This document shows, one piece after another, positions 50,694 through 59,870 of a stretch of DNA of 64,000 nt (the first letter of the stretch is position 1; each line of letters starts with the position of its first letter). A program made the position numbers and the translations under genes. Source of the stretch: Chryseobacterium gleum (lineage in GTDB: Bacteria > Bacteroidota > Bacteroidia > Flavobacteriales_D > Sanyastnellaceae); the NCBI GenBank assembly GCA_945881835.1, contig CAMCVP010000001.1:496001-560000 (forward strand), given 5' to 3'. The notes below the pieces were generated by a model that did no database searches, had not been told where the DNA came from, and saw nothing but the letters and a program-made list of their open reading frames with translations.

Positions 50694-52988
50694 ATGAGAA
50701 ACGTCCGAATAGTACCGCCTGCAACACTTACAGGCATTCGCTTGAAACACCTCAAAGACGCAGCATGCGGCGTGCCCGCTATTACTTCAACCTTTAAACA
50801 CATTGCCGATGAAATGGGCATGATTAAAGGTTGGAAGCTGCTTCAAAAATTAAATCAAAAAGACGGTATCGACTGCCCAGGATGCGCTTGGCCAGATCCT
50901 ACACATAGATCGAAACTCGGAGAATATTGCGAAAACGGTGCAAAGGCAATCGCCGAAGAAGCCACCGACAAACGCTGCACTCCCCATTTCTTCGCACAAC
51001 ACACAGTAGAAGAAATGAGCGATTGGAGCGACTACATCATCGGAAAAAGCGGACGCATAACAAACCCCATGTTCCTTGAAAAAGGAAGCAGCAAATACAA
51101 ACCTGTTTCATGGGATTTTGCTTTCAGTCGCATCGCACAAGAACTCGACAATTGCACAACACCAGACGAAGCGGTATTCTATACTTCAGGAAGAACAGGC
51201 AACGAAGCCGCTTTCCTCTATCAACTCTTCGTTCGGAAATTCGGAACGAACAACCTTCCCGATTGCAGCAACCTCTGTCATGAAAGTTCGGGAAGAGCCC
51301 TGTTTGAAGCCATCGGAATTGGAAAGGGTACCGTTAAATTAGAAGACCTACACATTGCAGATGCTATCTTGGTAATCGGACAAAACCCTGGAACCAATCA
51401 TCCGCGTATGATGGCAGCGCTCTCCAAATGCAAAGCAAACGGAGGAAAGATCATACACATCAATCCACTTCCAGAAGTGGGAACCACGAAGTTCATTGAT
51501 CCCCAAAGTCCAATTGAAATTTTAAAAGGTGGAACACAACTCGCCGATCATTTTCTGCAAGTGCGCGTAGGGGGAGATCATGCATTACTTAAAATGATTG
51601 GACATTATCTAAAGACGCTCGAACAAGAAGTTGGAGGAGTGCTCGATCATAAATTCATTGAGGAAAAGACAGAAGGTTTTATTAAATATTGGAATAGCCT
51701 CGATGAAGTAAACCTCGATGAATGCGCTGAAATCAGTGGCATCACAAAAGCACAAGTTTTCGAAGTGGCTGAATTAATTTCCAAAAAGAAAAATATTATT
51801 TCGTGTTGGGCCATGGGGCTTACCCAACAGAAAAAGGCCGTTGCCATTATTCAAGAAGTCGTTAACATTCATTTGGCATTAGGAGCCATTGGAAAGCCAG
51901 GAGCAGGACTTTGTCCGGTGCGTGGACATTCGAATGTACAAGGCGATCGGACAATGGGTATTAACGAAAAACCGTGGGAGTCATTTTCATTGGCTCTCGA
52001 GAAAAGGTATGATTTCATAACCCCTAGACATCACGGCTATGATGCGGTTGAAGCTATTCAAGCCATGTCTGAAAATAAAGTCAAAATCTTTATTGGAATG
52101 GGTGGAAACTTCGTTTCCGCAACACCCGATAGCGTCTTCACCGGGAAGGCTATGCAGCAAGTGCCGCTTACCGTGCACATCTCTACCAAACTCAACCGCT
52201 CACACTTGGTAACCGGCGAAGAGGCACTCATTCTTCCGTGCCTAGGAAGAACGGAAATAGATATGCAAGAAGGCGGAGAACAATTCGTGACCGTTGAAAA
52301 TTCCATGGGAATTGTACATCGCTCACGCGGAACCGTAACCCCCGCTTCAGAACTATGCATGAGCGAGCCTGCAATCGTTTGCGAAATCGGAAACGCTTGC
52401 AAGAAAACATCCGACCTGCCTTGGAAAAAGTGGAGAAGCAATTACGATTTCATTCGTGAGGAGATCGAAGCGGTTATTCCAGGCTTCGACAATTACAACA
52501 AACGCGTTCGCGGCGCCGACGGTTTCTATCTGCCAAACGGTCCGCGTGAAGGTAGGTTTACCACACCTTCTGGAAAAGCACATTTCAACACAGAACCCCT
52601 TCAACACATAGAAATTCCAACTGGACATTACGTCTTAATGACCATTCGCACACACGATCAGTTCAACACAACGGTATACGGATTAGACGATCGCTACCGC
52701 GGAGTAGAGAACGAACGTCGCGTGTTAATGATGAACGAGGAAGATATTCTTGCAGCCGGATTTCAACACAAAGAATTGGTGAATATTGTTTCAGTGCATG
52801 AAGGAGTAGAGCGCAAGGCCATTAAGTTTCATGTTGTTCCTTATGACATTCCGAAAGGTTGTGTGGGGACTTATTTCCCTGAAACGAATTGCTTGGTACC
52901 CCTGCACCATACCGCTGAACGAAGCAACACGCCGATTAGTAAATTCTTAATAGTTCGTTTCGAAAAATACAACGGAGAGGAAGGATGA
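50694..52988 (+). CDS. FdhF/YdeP-family molybdopterin oxidoreductase
   Basis: This 764-residue cytosolic molybdoenzyme belongs to the YdeP branch of the formate-dehydrogenase-like superfamily. Visible are DCPGCAWPDPTHRSK near residue 60, a TSGRTGNEAAF block and NLCHESSGRAL at the molybdenum site. VIGQNPGTNHPRM, GLCPVRGHSNVQGDRTMGI and a C-terminal MopB cap (YVLMTIRTHDQFNTTVYG) follow. The electron partner and substrate are unknown; E. coli YdeP has been linked to acid resistance. The acyltransferase start overlaps its stop (ATGA). Confidence 0.92.
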   Translation: MRNVRIVPPATLTGIRLKHLKDAACGVPAITSTFKHIADEMGMIKGWKLLQKLNQKDGIDCPGCAWPDPTHRSKLGEYCENGAKAIAEEATDKRCTPHFFAQHTVEEMSDWSDYIIGKSGRITNPMFLEKGSSKYKPVSWDFAFSRIAQELDNCTTPDEAVFYTSGRTGNEAAFLYQLFVRKFGTNNLPDCSNLCHESSGRALFEAIGIGKGTVKLEDLHIADAILVIGQNPGTNHPRMMAALSKCKANGGKIIHINPLPEVGTTKFIDPQSPIEILKGGTQLADHFLQVRVGGDHALLKMIGHYLKTLEQEVGGVLDHKFIEEKTEGFIKYWNSLDEVNLDECAEISGITKAQVFEVAELISKKKNIISCWAMGLTQQKKAVAIIQEVVNIHLALGAIGKPGAGLCPVRGHSNVQGDRTMGINEKPWESFSLALEKRYDFITPRHHGYDAVEAIQAMSENKVKIFIGMGGNFVSATPDSVFTGKAMQQVPLTVHISTKLNRSHLVTGEEALILPCLGRTEIDMQEGGEQFVTVENSMGIVHRSRGTVTPASELCMSEPAIVCEIGNACKKTSDLPWKKWRSNYDFIREEIEAVIPGFDNYNKRVRGADGFYLPNGPREGRFTTPSGKAHFNTEPLQHIEIPTGHYVLMTIRTHDQFNTTVYGLDDRYRGVENERRVLMMNEEDILAAGFQHKELVNIVSVHEGVERKAIKFHVVPYDIPKGCVGTYFPETNCLVPLHHTAERSNTPISKFLIVRFEKYNGEEG

Positions 52989-53710
52989 TTTCAAAAATTT
53001 TGTGGTTGCCCATTAATATTTTACAACTGATATTGGTGCTTGTTTGGACCATTTTCTGTGGGCTGTTCGGAATGGTTTTCGCACTTGTTACGAACCCAAT
53101 CTATTCCCACAGAATAATGGGTTACTACATTTTTTCACCCATGATTTTAGCCATTTCAATGGTTCGTGTAAAAGCAACAGGACAGAACAATATTCTCGAT
53201 GAGCCTGCAATTTATGCTGCCAATCACGCTTCACAATTAGACATTCCAATCATCTGCACGCGTGTGAATCGCCCGATGTTTTTCATTGGGAAAATTGAAT
53301 TGAATAAAGTTCCTATTCTCAGTCAGTACATTAAAGTTGTAGGAATGATTTTAGTAGATCGAAAGAATCGCGAACGCGCTATGGCAAGCATGCGCACTGC
53401 CATTCAAGATATTAAAGGTGGGAAAAGTATTGCAGCATTTCCGGAAGGAACACGAACTAAAACAGGAGAACTCTTGCCTTTCAAAAAGGGTGTCTTCACC
53501 ATTGCGAAAGAAGGGAGAATCCCCATCGTTCCCATTGCTGTAATTGGAAGTGCGAAGGCATTAGCAAGTGGAAGTTTTTTCATGCGTCCCGCTACCGTTG
53601 AACTGCGCATTTTGCCGGCATTGAATAGCGATGAATTTTTCAATATGTCCATTGAAGAAATGGCGAATCATACACGCTCGCTCATTCAACAAGAAATAGA
53701 AAAAGGTTAA
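52985..53710 (+). CDS. Lysophospholipid acyltransferase, PlsC-like
   Basis: This 241-residue membrane enzyme adds an acyl chain to lysophosphatidic acid or a related lysolipid. It has two N-terminal hydrophobic segments, the catalytic NHASQLD (HxxxxD), the FPEGTRTKTGEL block and PIVPIAVIGSAKAL. It is coupled to the molybdoenzyme gene, an unusual partner. Its stop shares TTAA with the convergent tamL stop. Confidence 0.92.
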   Translation: MISKILWLPINILQLILVLVWTIFCGLFGMVFALVTNPIYSHRIMGYYIFSPMILAISMVRVKATGQNNILDEPAIYAANHASQLDIPIICTRVNRPMFFIGKIELNKVPILSQYIKVVGMILVDRKNRERAMASMRTAIQDIKGGKSIAAFPEGTRTKTGELLPFKKGVFTIAKEGRIPIVPIAVIGSAKALASGSFFMRPATVELRILPALNSDEFFNMSIEEMANHTRSLIQQEIEKG

Positions 53711-56274
53711 AAAGGAAATCCCAATCCTAAATTCAATACAGGTTGAAGTTTGAAGGAAGAGGGCGAGTTATTCACGTCGGTTAGAAACGCATTGTACTCG
53801 TCTTTTCCTTGCCACAACCACTTTTCTCCATCGACTTTAAGTGGATCTCGCAATGGAATTCCAACGTCCATTCGAACAATAAAAAAGTCGAAATCTAAAC
53901 GAAGTCCGGCACCCGTTCCGATAGCGAATTCTTTGTAAAAACGACTTTTTTCGAATTCAGCATTAGGACGGCTGTTGTCTTTGTTCGCCAGCCAAATGTT
54001 CCCTGCATCTATGAAAAATGCTGCTTGAAACATGTGTGTAATCTTGAAGCGATATTCGGCGTTGAATTCCAATTTAATGTCGCCAATATTGTTGAATGAA
54101 CGAACCACTGAAGTGTCTCGGAAACTTCCTGGACCCAGTGTTCGTGCTTGCCACGCGCGTAATCCGTTCGCACCACCACTGAAATAACTTTTTTCAAATG
54201 GAAGCGAGGGAAGGTTCTTAAACGGAATACCAATCCCAACAAATGCACGGAAAGCGAATTTATTTCGATCATCCGATTGCGTGTAGTAACGCACGTCGTG
54301 ATCAGACTTCACATATTGCGCAAAGCGAATTTTGTTGATTTCGTAGCTACCCGCTGAATCGGTTTCGGCATTGGGCAATCGCTGATAAATGGCCCGCAAT
54401 AAATTCCCAGCGCCTTCTAGAATGTTTCCTCGATAATAAAATGCGCGTGGCTGATTGCCGTCTTTCTGTGTGTTTACGGTATATCCCAAACGTGAGGCCA
54501 ATATCAAGTGATCTTGATAACTGTTCGCCAAATAACTATCGTTCAAAGAGCCCAGCCATTCATCGAAAGCTGCAGAGCGATCAATTTTAATGACACTCAA
54601 TTCAGCCCATTCAATGTCGAAAGAAGAAACCGTTTCAGGATTTTCAATGAAGTTCCAACCGAAACTAACTTGTGAAAGTGTTCGCGTGTAATCGGGTCTG
54701 CGCTGATAATTCAGACCCGCACGCAGCGTAGTTTTCGGATCGTTACTTCGGCTGGTCTTCGCTAAGTCGCGCGGAAACAATCGCGGTAAAATCAAGTTCA
54801 ATTCAGGACCAATCTCGAAGGTGTTCAGTTGGAAGGTGCGCTGAACAATTTGATTGCCTTCGTTCGCGGAAGCGCCTCCCAAAACTTGAGAAGCCTCAGC
54901 TCCGACAACGGTCTTGAATTCAAACGACTCAGCACCGCGAAAAACATTGCGATGTTTGTATATGAAGTTGCCGTAAATACCCATGTTACCTGAGCGGTTG
55001 GTTACACGCGGATCGAAGCTCAAGGTTTGTTTTTTGTTCGGAGCCAACAACACTTTAACATCAAGCAAAGCTTGTCCGGTCTTCGCATCGTTCCGAGGTG
55101 AAAGTTGAATGTTAACGGTCTTAAAAACGCCCAACTGCGTGAAGCGTTTATATGTCTCATCGAGATAGCGCTGTTGGTAGAGTTGCGTTTCTTTTACCTC
55201 AACACGTCTGTCGAGAATAACAGGCTTCACACACGACAATCCAACACTGTAAATATCAAGCCCCTTGTATTCAATCGTGTCGGTCGGAGTCTCATTCGGA
55301 TTCAACGGATTGAATGACGTGTTGAATGAAATTTGCCCGATGTAAAATTTGCGATGAGGCAATGTTTTTCCCGTGAGGTTTCCGTAACCGTCCAGTGCTT
55401 TTTGATTCAGAACAGAGAGCTTAACGTTCACTTCTTTCGGAGAGGTAACGGTGTCTAATTGATAGACAATGAAATCAGGAATGAATTCATAAAAACCTTC
55501 ATTGCTTAGGAGAAGTGAAATTCGTCCGCGCTCATTGTCGAGGTTTTCAACGCGAAATCGTTCCCCCGATTTAAGTAAAGTCTTTTCTTGAAGCTTGGGA
55601 ATTTGTTTCAGAATATTCGCGTCTTCCGCAGCCCACTCAACTTTATTAATGGTGTATAAATCTTTCAGCGTAACATGGTAAACAACGGTGCTCTTTTTTC
55701 CAGCTTTCCAGAAAAAACTATTCTCTTGATTAACCACGCTTTCGGCATCAACAACGGCATTGAAGTACCCATTCTTCCTTAAATAGATTTGCATTTGACG
55801 AGCGCCTTTGTTCATCAGCACGGTGTCGAGTAAAACGGGAGCTTCGCCCACGGTATAGGCCAACCAAGGCCACAGACCGTTGCACGTTTTGGGTTCTTTG
55901 TGAATTTTGTTTTTGCGTGTTTCCTTGTCGAATCGCTTCTTGTTTATTCGCTTGCAGCGTGCATCTATGCGCACAAGAGAGCGGTCTAAAAATTTTCGAG
56001 GAACGAAGGTGTTCAAGCGCATGTTCAATCGAAACATGAGCGTTTTCCGATTGGGTTTTAATTTCGTGAGATACAGCAATTCGTCGGCAGAAACGTTGCT
56101 CATCGGAAGCAAATCGTTTTTGCTTTCCGTGAAGTCCACTTTGTGATCTTCGAAATAAACCTCTCCTTCGTTCAAATTATTTTGAATGGTGCACGAAGAA
56201 TAAGTAGTGGCCATAATCACGAACGCAAGCATTCGAACGAGCCACATGTTTTGAAAAATATTCTTTTGCATCAT
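53707..56274 (-). CDS. tamL: TamL-like outer-membrane assembly lipoprotein (BamA/TamA superfamily)
   Basis: This 855-residue Omp85-family protein has a lipobox (TTYSSC, Cys28), giving the lipidated TamA variant known in Bacteroidota. POTRA-like segments lie at about residues 130-330 (YTVGEAPVLLDTVLMNKGARQMQIYLRKNG). The C-terminal barrel contains YFSGGANGLRAWQARTLGPGS, the conserved insertion-loop region, and ends LNLGLGFPF. It presumably helps in outer-membrane protein or lipid assembly. No tamB is adjacent. It is divergent from a SpoU methyltransferase gene 41 bases away. Confidence 0.88.
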   Translation of the reverse strand: MMQKNIFQNMWLVRMLAFVIMATTYSSCTIQNNLNEGEVYFEDHKVDFTESKNDLLPMSNVSADELLYLTKLKPNRKTLMFRLNMRLNTFVPRKFLDRSLVRIDARCKRINKKRFDKETRKNKIHKEPKTCNGLWPWLAYTVGEAPVLLDTVLMNKGARQMQIYLRKNGYFNAVVDAESVVNQENSFFWKAGKKSTVVYHVTLKDLYTINKVEWAAEDANILKQIPKLQEKTLLKSGERFRVENLDNERGRISLLLSNEGFYEFIPDFIVYQLDTVTSPKEVNVKLSVLNQKALDGYGNLTGKTLPHRKFYIGQISFNTSFNPLNPNETPTDTIEYKGLDIYSVGLSCVKPVILDRRVEVKETQLYQQRYLDETYKRFTQLGVFKTVNIQLSPRNDAKTGQALLDVKVLLAPNKKQTLSFDPRVTNRSGNMGIYGNFIYKHRNVFRGAESFEFKTVVGAEASQVLGGASANEGNQIVQRTFQLNTFEIGPELNLILPRLFPRDLAKTSRSNDPKTTLRAGLNYQRRPDYTRTLSQVSFGWNFIENPETVSSFDIEWAELSVIKIDRSAAFDEWLGSLNDSYLANSYQDHLILASRLGYTVNTQKDGNQPRAFYYRGNILEGAGNLLRAIYQRLPNAETDSAGSYEINKIRFAQYVKSDHDVRYYTQSDDRNKFAFRAFVGIGIPFKNLPSLPFEKSYFSGGANGLRAWQARTLGPGSFRDTSVVRSFNNIGDIKLEFNAEYRFKITHMFQAAFFIDAGNIWLANKDNSRPNAEFEKSRFYKEFAIGTGAGLRLDFDFFIVRMDVGIPLRDPLKVDGEKWLWQGKDEYNAFLTDVNNSPSSFKLQPVLNLGLGFPF

Positions 56275-56315
56275 TTCTACAAATATCTAACGCATCTTTG
56301 TAGAAATAAAATTTA

Positions 56316-57044
56316 ATGTCCATTTCCAAGAACGAAATCAAGCTAATTCGCTCGTTGCAGCAGAAGAAATTCAGAATGCAAGAGGAATTGTTCGTTGTGG
56401 AAGGAAAAAAGGCCGTTGAGGAAGCGTTGAAGTTGAGTGGGGCAATGGTGAAAGTCTTCACAACCGATGAGGAGTTCGCAGAGGAAATGAAAGTGCCTTT
56501 GATTCACGCAAGAGACATGGAGCAGATTTCAAGTCTGACAAATGCTCCCGGTTATCTTGCCGTTTTGAAACAATCGTTGACGAGTTTGACTGCGCTGAAA
56601 GGGAAAACTTTTTGTATTGCCAATTCTATTTCTGATCCAGGAAATTTAGGAACCCTTATTCGCACCTGCGAATGGTTCGGAATAGAAGCGTTGCTGCTCG
56701 ATGAGCATTGTGTTGATTCATTCAATCCGAAAGTTGTTCAAGCAACCATGGGCAGTATTCTTCGCCTTGCGATAGTAATGACTTCCGGACAAGAGATTAT
56801 TCAGTTTTGCAGGTCCAATACCATTCCTATCCTAGCGGCAGATTTGAATGGCACTCCCATTCACTCCTTCAAAGCACCTGAAAAATGGGCTTTGGTTGTG
56901 GGAAGCGAAAGCCACGGTGTGTCTAACGAGTTTGTTCATGCCGCACAAGAGCGTCTCACCATTCCTGCAATTGGAGAAGCCGAAAGCTTGAATGCAGCCA
57001 TCGCAGCTGGTATAGCGCTTTATGCGCTTTCCACTTCGAAATAA
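56316..57044 (+). CDS. SpoU/TrmH-family RNA 2'-O-methyltransferase
   Basis: This 242-residue SPOUT enzyme has an N-terminal L30e-like substrate-binding domain (LRSLQQKKFRMQEELFVVEGKKAVEEAL). The knot domain has NLGTLIRTCEWFGIEALLL, ALVVGSESHGVSNEF and AESLNAAIAAGIALYAL. It methylates ribose in tRNA or rRNA; the site is unknown. CATCTTTG lies 15 bases before the ATG. Confidence 0.92.
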   Translation: MSISKNEIKLIRSLQQKKFRMQEELFVVEGKKAVEEALKLSGAMVKVFTTDEEFAEEMKVPLIHARDMEQISSLTNAPGYLAVLKQSLTSLTALKGKTFCIANSISDPGNLGTLIRTCEWFGIEALLLDEHCVDSFNPKVVQATMGSILRLAIVMTSGQEIIQFCRSNTIPILAADLNGTPIHSFKAPEKWALVVGSESHGVSNEFVHAAQERLTIPAIGEAESLNAAIAAGIALYALSTSK

Positions 57045-57048
57045 AAAA

Positions 57049-58086
57049 TTATCTCCCGTAAAATCCTGCAGGTTGCAGCAGCGGTTCGAACACAAAGAAC
57101 TGCGCCAATCCCAATTCATTTGCATCTGTCTTCGCCCAAAAATATTCAGGGTCGAATGGTGTCAATTGCCCTGTTGCATCAGGCGTCATCTCTTTCGCTT
57201 TTTTCAAATACAAATTAAGCGATGTAATTGCTCCGGCAGTGTTCTTCACACGAAGGACAAAAGCAGGAGTAATGTTCTTGATGGAATCCGCCGCAGTGGG
57301 CTTAAGCATGGTGTTGTAGGTTTCAAGATTCACCTTGCGCATACGCTTCAATAAATCGAATGCAAGCGCTGAATCAAGTTGAGCGAAAGGGGTAAGCGTT
57401 CCGTTCAAATAGCGTTCAAATTTCAATGCGTTATTTCCAAGATAGGTTAACTTAAAGCTGCTTCCTGGATCTGTCATGTGAAGCACTTCAATTTCTGCAA
57501 TGTCGTTATTAGGATAGTAAAAAACATCGGTGCTGCGCCATTCCATTTCATCAATGAAGAAACGCGGGTTTAAAAATCCTGTGAATCCTTCAATGTGGGT
57601 AATGTAAGGTTCTTCGCTTCTGCCGTCTTCAGGGGTTTCCAACAACATAATAGTACCCATGTGATCTTGCGTATTCGGTCCAACGAAATAGGTTTTTATC
57701 AATTCGTTGTTCTTGCCGTAGATCTTCACTTCTTTCGCTGAAGTGGCCATCACACTCATCATGTTGTCGCGCATTTTCGAAGGAACATTTCCTCTGACAC
57801 GAACGTCATGAAAACATTCAAGAAGAAGTTTAATCACATCTTTTCGCGCATTGAATTTTTTGTTAATGGTCCATTCGTTACTTCCATTTTTTCTTTCCAA
57901 CAAAGCCACATTTCCATTTCTATCTTGAATGGTAATTTTGGCAACAGATGCAGTATCTTCAATGGAAAACTGCATGAACGGATTGTCTCCAGTAGAACTC
58001 TTTTTGCTGAGCTTCGGATAAAGGAAAACGACTGCCCCTGCTAGTAATAAGAACAATACAAGGAGAATAACATTCTTTTTTTTCAT
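57049..58086 (-). CDS. DUF4340 domain protein, single membrane anchor
   Basis: This is a 345-residue protein beginning MKKKNVILLVLFLLLAGAVVF (ATG at 58086), a membrane anchor followed by a large periplasmic beta-rich part. TWRVxxxF-like EWTINKKFNARKDVIKLLL and the later VRGNVPSKM match the DUF4340 family. Such genes usually follow GldG-like ABC components, as here, with one base between the two genes. It probably belongs to the same export-linked complex. Confidence 0.82.
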   Translation of the reverse strand: MKKKNVILLVLFLLLAGAVVFLYPKLSKKSSTGDNPFMQFSIEDTASVAKITIQDRNGNVALLERKNGSNEWTINKKFNARKDVIKLLLECFHDVRVRGNVPSKMRDNMMSVMATSAKEVKIYGKNNELIKTYFVGPNTQDHMGTIMLLETPEDGRSEEPYITHIEGFTGFLNPRFFIDEMEWRSTDVFYYPNNDIAEIEVLHMTDPGSSFKLTYLGNNALKFERYLNGTLTPFAQLDSALAFDLLKRMRKVNLETYNTMLKPTAADSIKNITPAFVLRVKNTAGAITSLNLYLKKAKEMTPDATGQLTPFDPEYFWAKTDANELGLAQFFVFEPLLQPAGFYGR

Positions 58087-58087
58087 C

Positions 58088-59827
58088 TTAGTTCTTCTTT
58101 GTCCAGCGCTTTTTTCTTGAATACACAACCGCTGTTCCGAAAATGGCCAACACGAATAGAGGAGAAGCTGTGTTCAACGATTTCCAGTAGTTCTTCTCGT
58201 TTGAAATTTTGTCTTTGTCTAATTTTCGAACTTGAATATTCCGTGAACGAACATCAATTAAACTAGCATCGTCAAGCAGATAGTTTACGCAATTCAACAA
58301 AAGGTCTTGGTTATCATAAATGACAGCTTTGAACTGATCACTATATCCAAGAGGTTTGGGGTATTCTTTACCTTTTTCAACCTGAACTTCATTATAGACA
58401 ACGTCGGCATCGGAAATAACAATCATTCGTGTTGGTTCGCTTGTAGCGCGATATGCAATTTCAGAAGATTTGCGAACGCTATCCGGAAGGTAGTCGTTAA
58501 ACGCAGAAGGGAATGTTCCTTCCAACAATATTCCCATCATCTGATTGGGTTTGTTATTCGTTTTGAAATAGTCTCCGGTCTCACGTAACAATTCTAAATC
58601 AATGCGCACAGGCGCTTTGAATTCTTTCGCTAAATCGGAAGAAAATAGGAAAGGAATTTTGCGAATGTTTTTGTCCTGATTAACAGTGTCAATGGATCCT
58701 GCGAATTCTGTGAAAATAGGGTCGAGGTTCGCAGCAATCGGATGCGAATGTTTTTCGGAAGTGAGAATAGGAGCGAAGTAATTGCTCTTTTCCACGTAAC
58801 CTCTTTGATTGCCCAATGGACCATTGTCAAGAATAATAGGCGCCCCTTGGAAATCAATCACCATGTTTCTATTCAAACGAACGCCATATTCATACAACAT
58901 TTCGTACAATCCGTTTTCGTTCGAAACAGCCATTGCTAATCCGCCCGATTTAATGCTGTCTAAATCCATATGAAGGGCATCCAACAACCACAATACTTTT
59001 CCTCCGTTCATAATGAACTGATCAATCATGAATCGGTCTTTGTCAGGAACAACGGTATCCGGGCCTGCTACAATAAGCATGTCATAAGCGTTAGCGCGGT
59101 ATTGAAGTTCAGGAAGTTTGTCGCTCAGCGCGTTTAATTTTCCATTGATGGTAACAGGCTTCACATTGTAATTGTCTTTTAAAGAGTACAGAAATGAAGC
59201 TAAATGTATTCGAGGGATTTCCTTATGTCCTTCCAACACCCCAATCAATGGCTTGCGGTCTCGGAAAATTCTGCGGAAACTGCTTGCCAATTCGTATTCC
59301 AAATTGTTTACTGAGAAGTTCACCATTTCCGGATCAGACAAAGGCATTTCGCTTCGCATGAACTGAATGGGATATTCCTTCCCTTTGTATTCTACGATAG
59401 CGCCGGGCCAAATAATCTTATTGACTTCAGCACCGTCTTGTTCGTAGGTGATGTTCGAAAATTTCAACCCCTTTTCATCAAGAGCGGTAAAAATTTCTTG
59501 ACGTTTTTTCTCGTCGGCTTCTTCATACGGATCAATGAATTCGTATTCAATCAATCCATCGCTTAAGTTGTTAAATTCAGCCAAGCGCTCTTCCACAGCC
59601 TGCTCAAGACGCTTATAGTCTGCAGGGAATTCTCCGTGCAAATAAACACGAACATAAACGGGCTCTTCCAAACTCTCAAGCATCTCTAGCGATGTTTTAG
59701 AAAGTGAGTTGCGTTTCTCTGCAGTGATATCTAATTTGAAAAAAACTACCGATGATAATAGGCCAATGGCGCATAAAATACCAAGGGTAAGAAAAAATTG
59801 AACGAGGTCGGAATTGCGTTTCTTCAT
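58088..59827 (-). CDS. gldG: Gliding-motility-associated ABC component GldG
   Basis: This is a 579-residue protein with an N-terminal membrane helix (FFLTLGILCAIGLLSSVVFF) and the ABC-type uncharacterised extracytoplasmic domain. It has LDITAEKRNSLSKTSLEMLESLEEPVYVRVYL, GVLEGHKEIPRIHLASFLYSLKDNY and GGKVLWLLDA. A second helix lies near residues 555-572. GldG works with permease GldF and ATPase GldA in Flavobacterium gliding. Here gldF is not next to it; a wbqC-like gene is upstream instead. It is directly followed by the DUF4340 gene. Confidence 0.92.
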   Translation of the reverse strand: MKKRNSDLVQFFLTLGILCAIGLLSSVVFFKLDITAEKRNSLSKTSLEMLESLEEPVYVRVYLHGEFPADYKRLEQAVEERLAEFNNLSDGLIEYEFIDPYEEADEKKRQEIFTALDEKGLKFSNITYEQDGAEVNKIIWPGAIVEYKGKEYPIQFMRSEMPLSDPEMVNFSVNNLEYELASSFRRIFRDRKPLIGVLEGHKEIPRIHLASFLYSLKDNYNVKPVTINGKLNALSDKLPELQYRANAYDMLIVAGPDTVVPDKDRFMIDQFIMNGGKVLWLLDALHMDLDSIKSGGLAMAVSNENGLYEMLYEYGVRLNRNMVIDFQGAPIILDNGPLGNQRGYVEKSNYFAPILTSEKHSHPIAANLDPIFTEFAGSIDTVNQDKNIRKIPFLFSSDLAKEFKAPVRIDLELLRETGDYFKTNNKPNQMMGILLEGTFPSAFNDYLPDSVRKSSEIAYRATSEPTRMIVISDADVVYNEVQVEKGKEYPKPLGYSDQFKAVIYDNQDLLLNCVNYLLDDASLIDVRSRNIQVRKLDKDKISNEKNYWKSLNTASPLFVLAIFGTAVVYSRKKRWTKKN

Positions 59828-59870
59828 CTATGCAAAAATGCAATGCTTTCAGCGAAATACGAAACTAATT

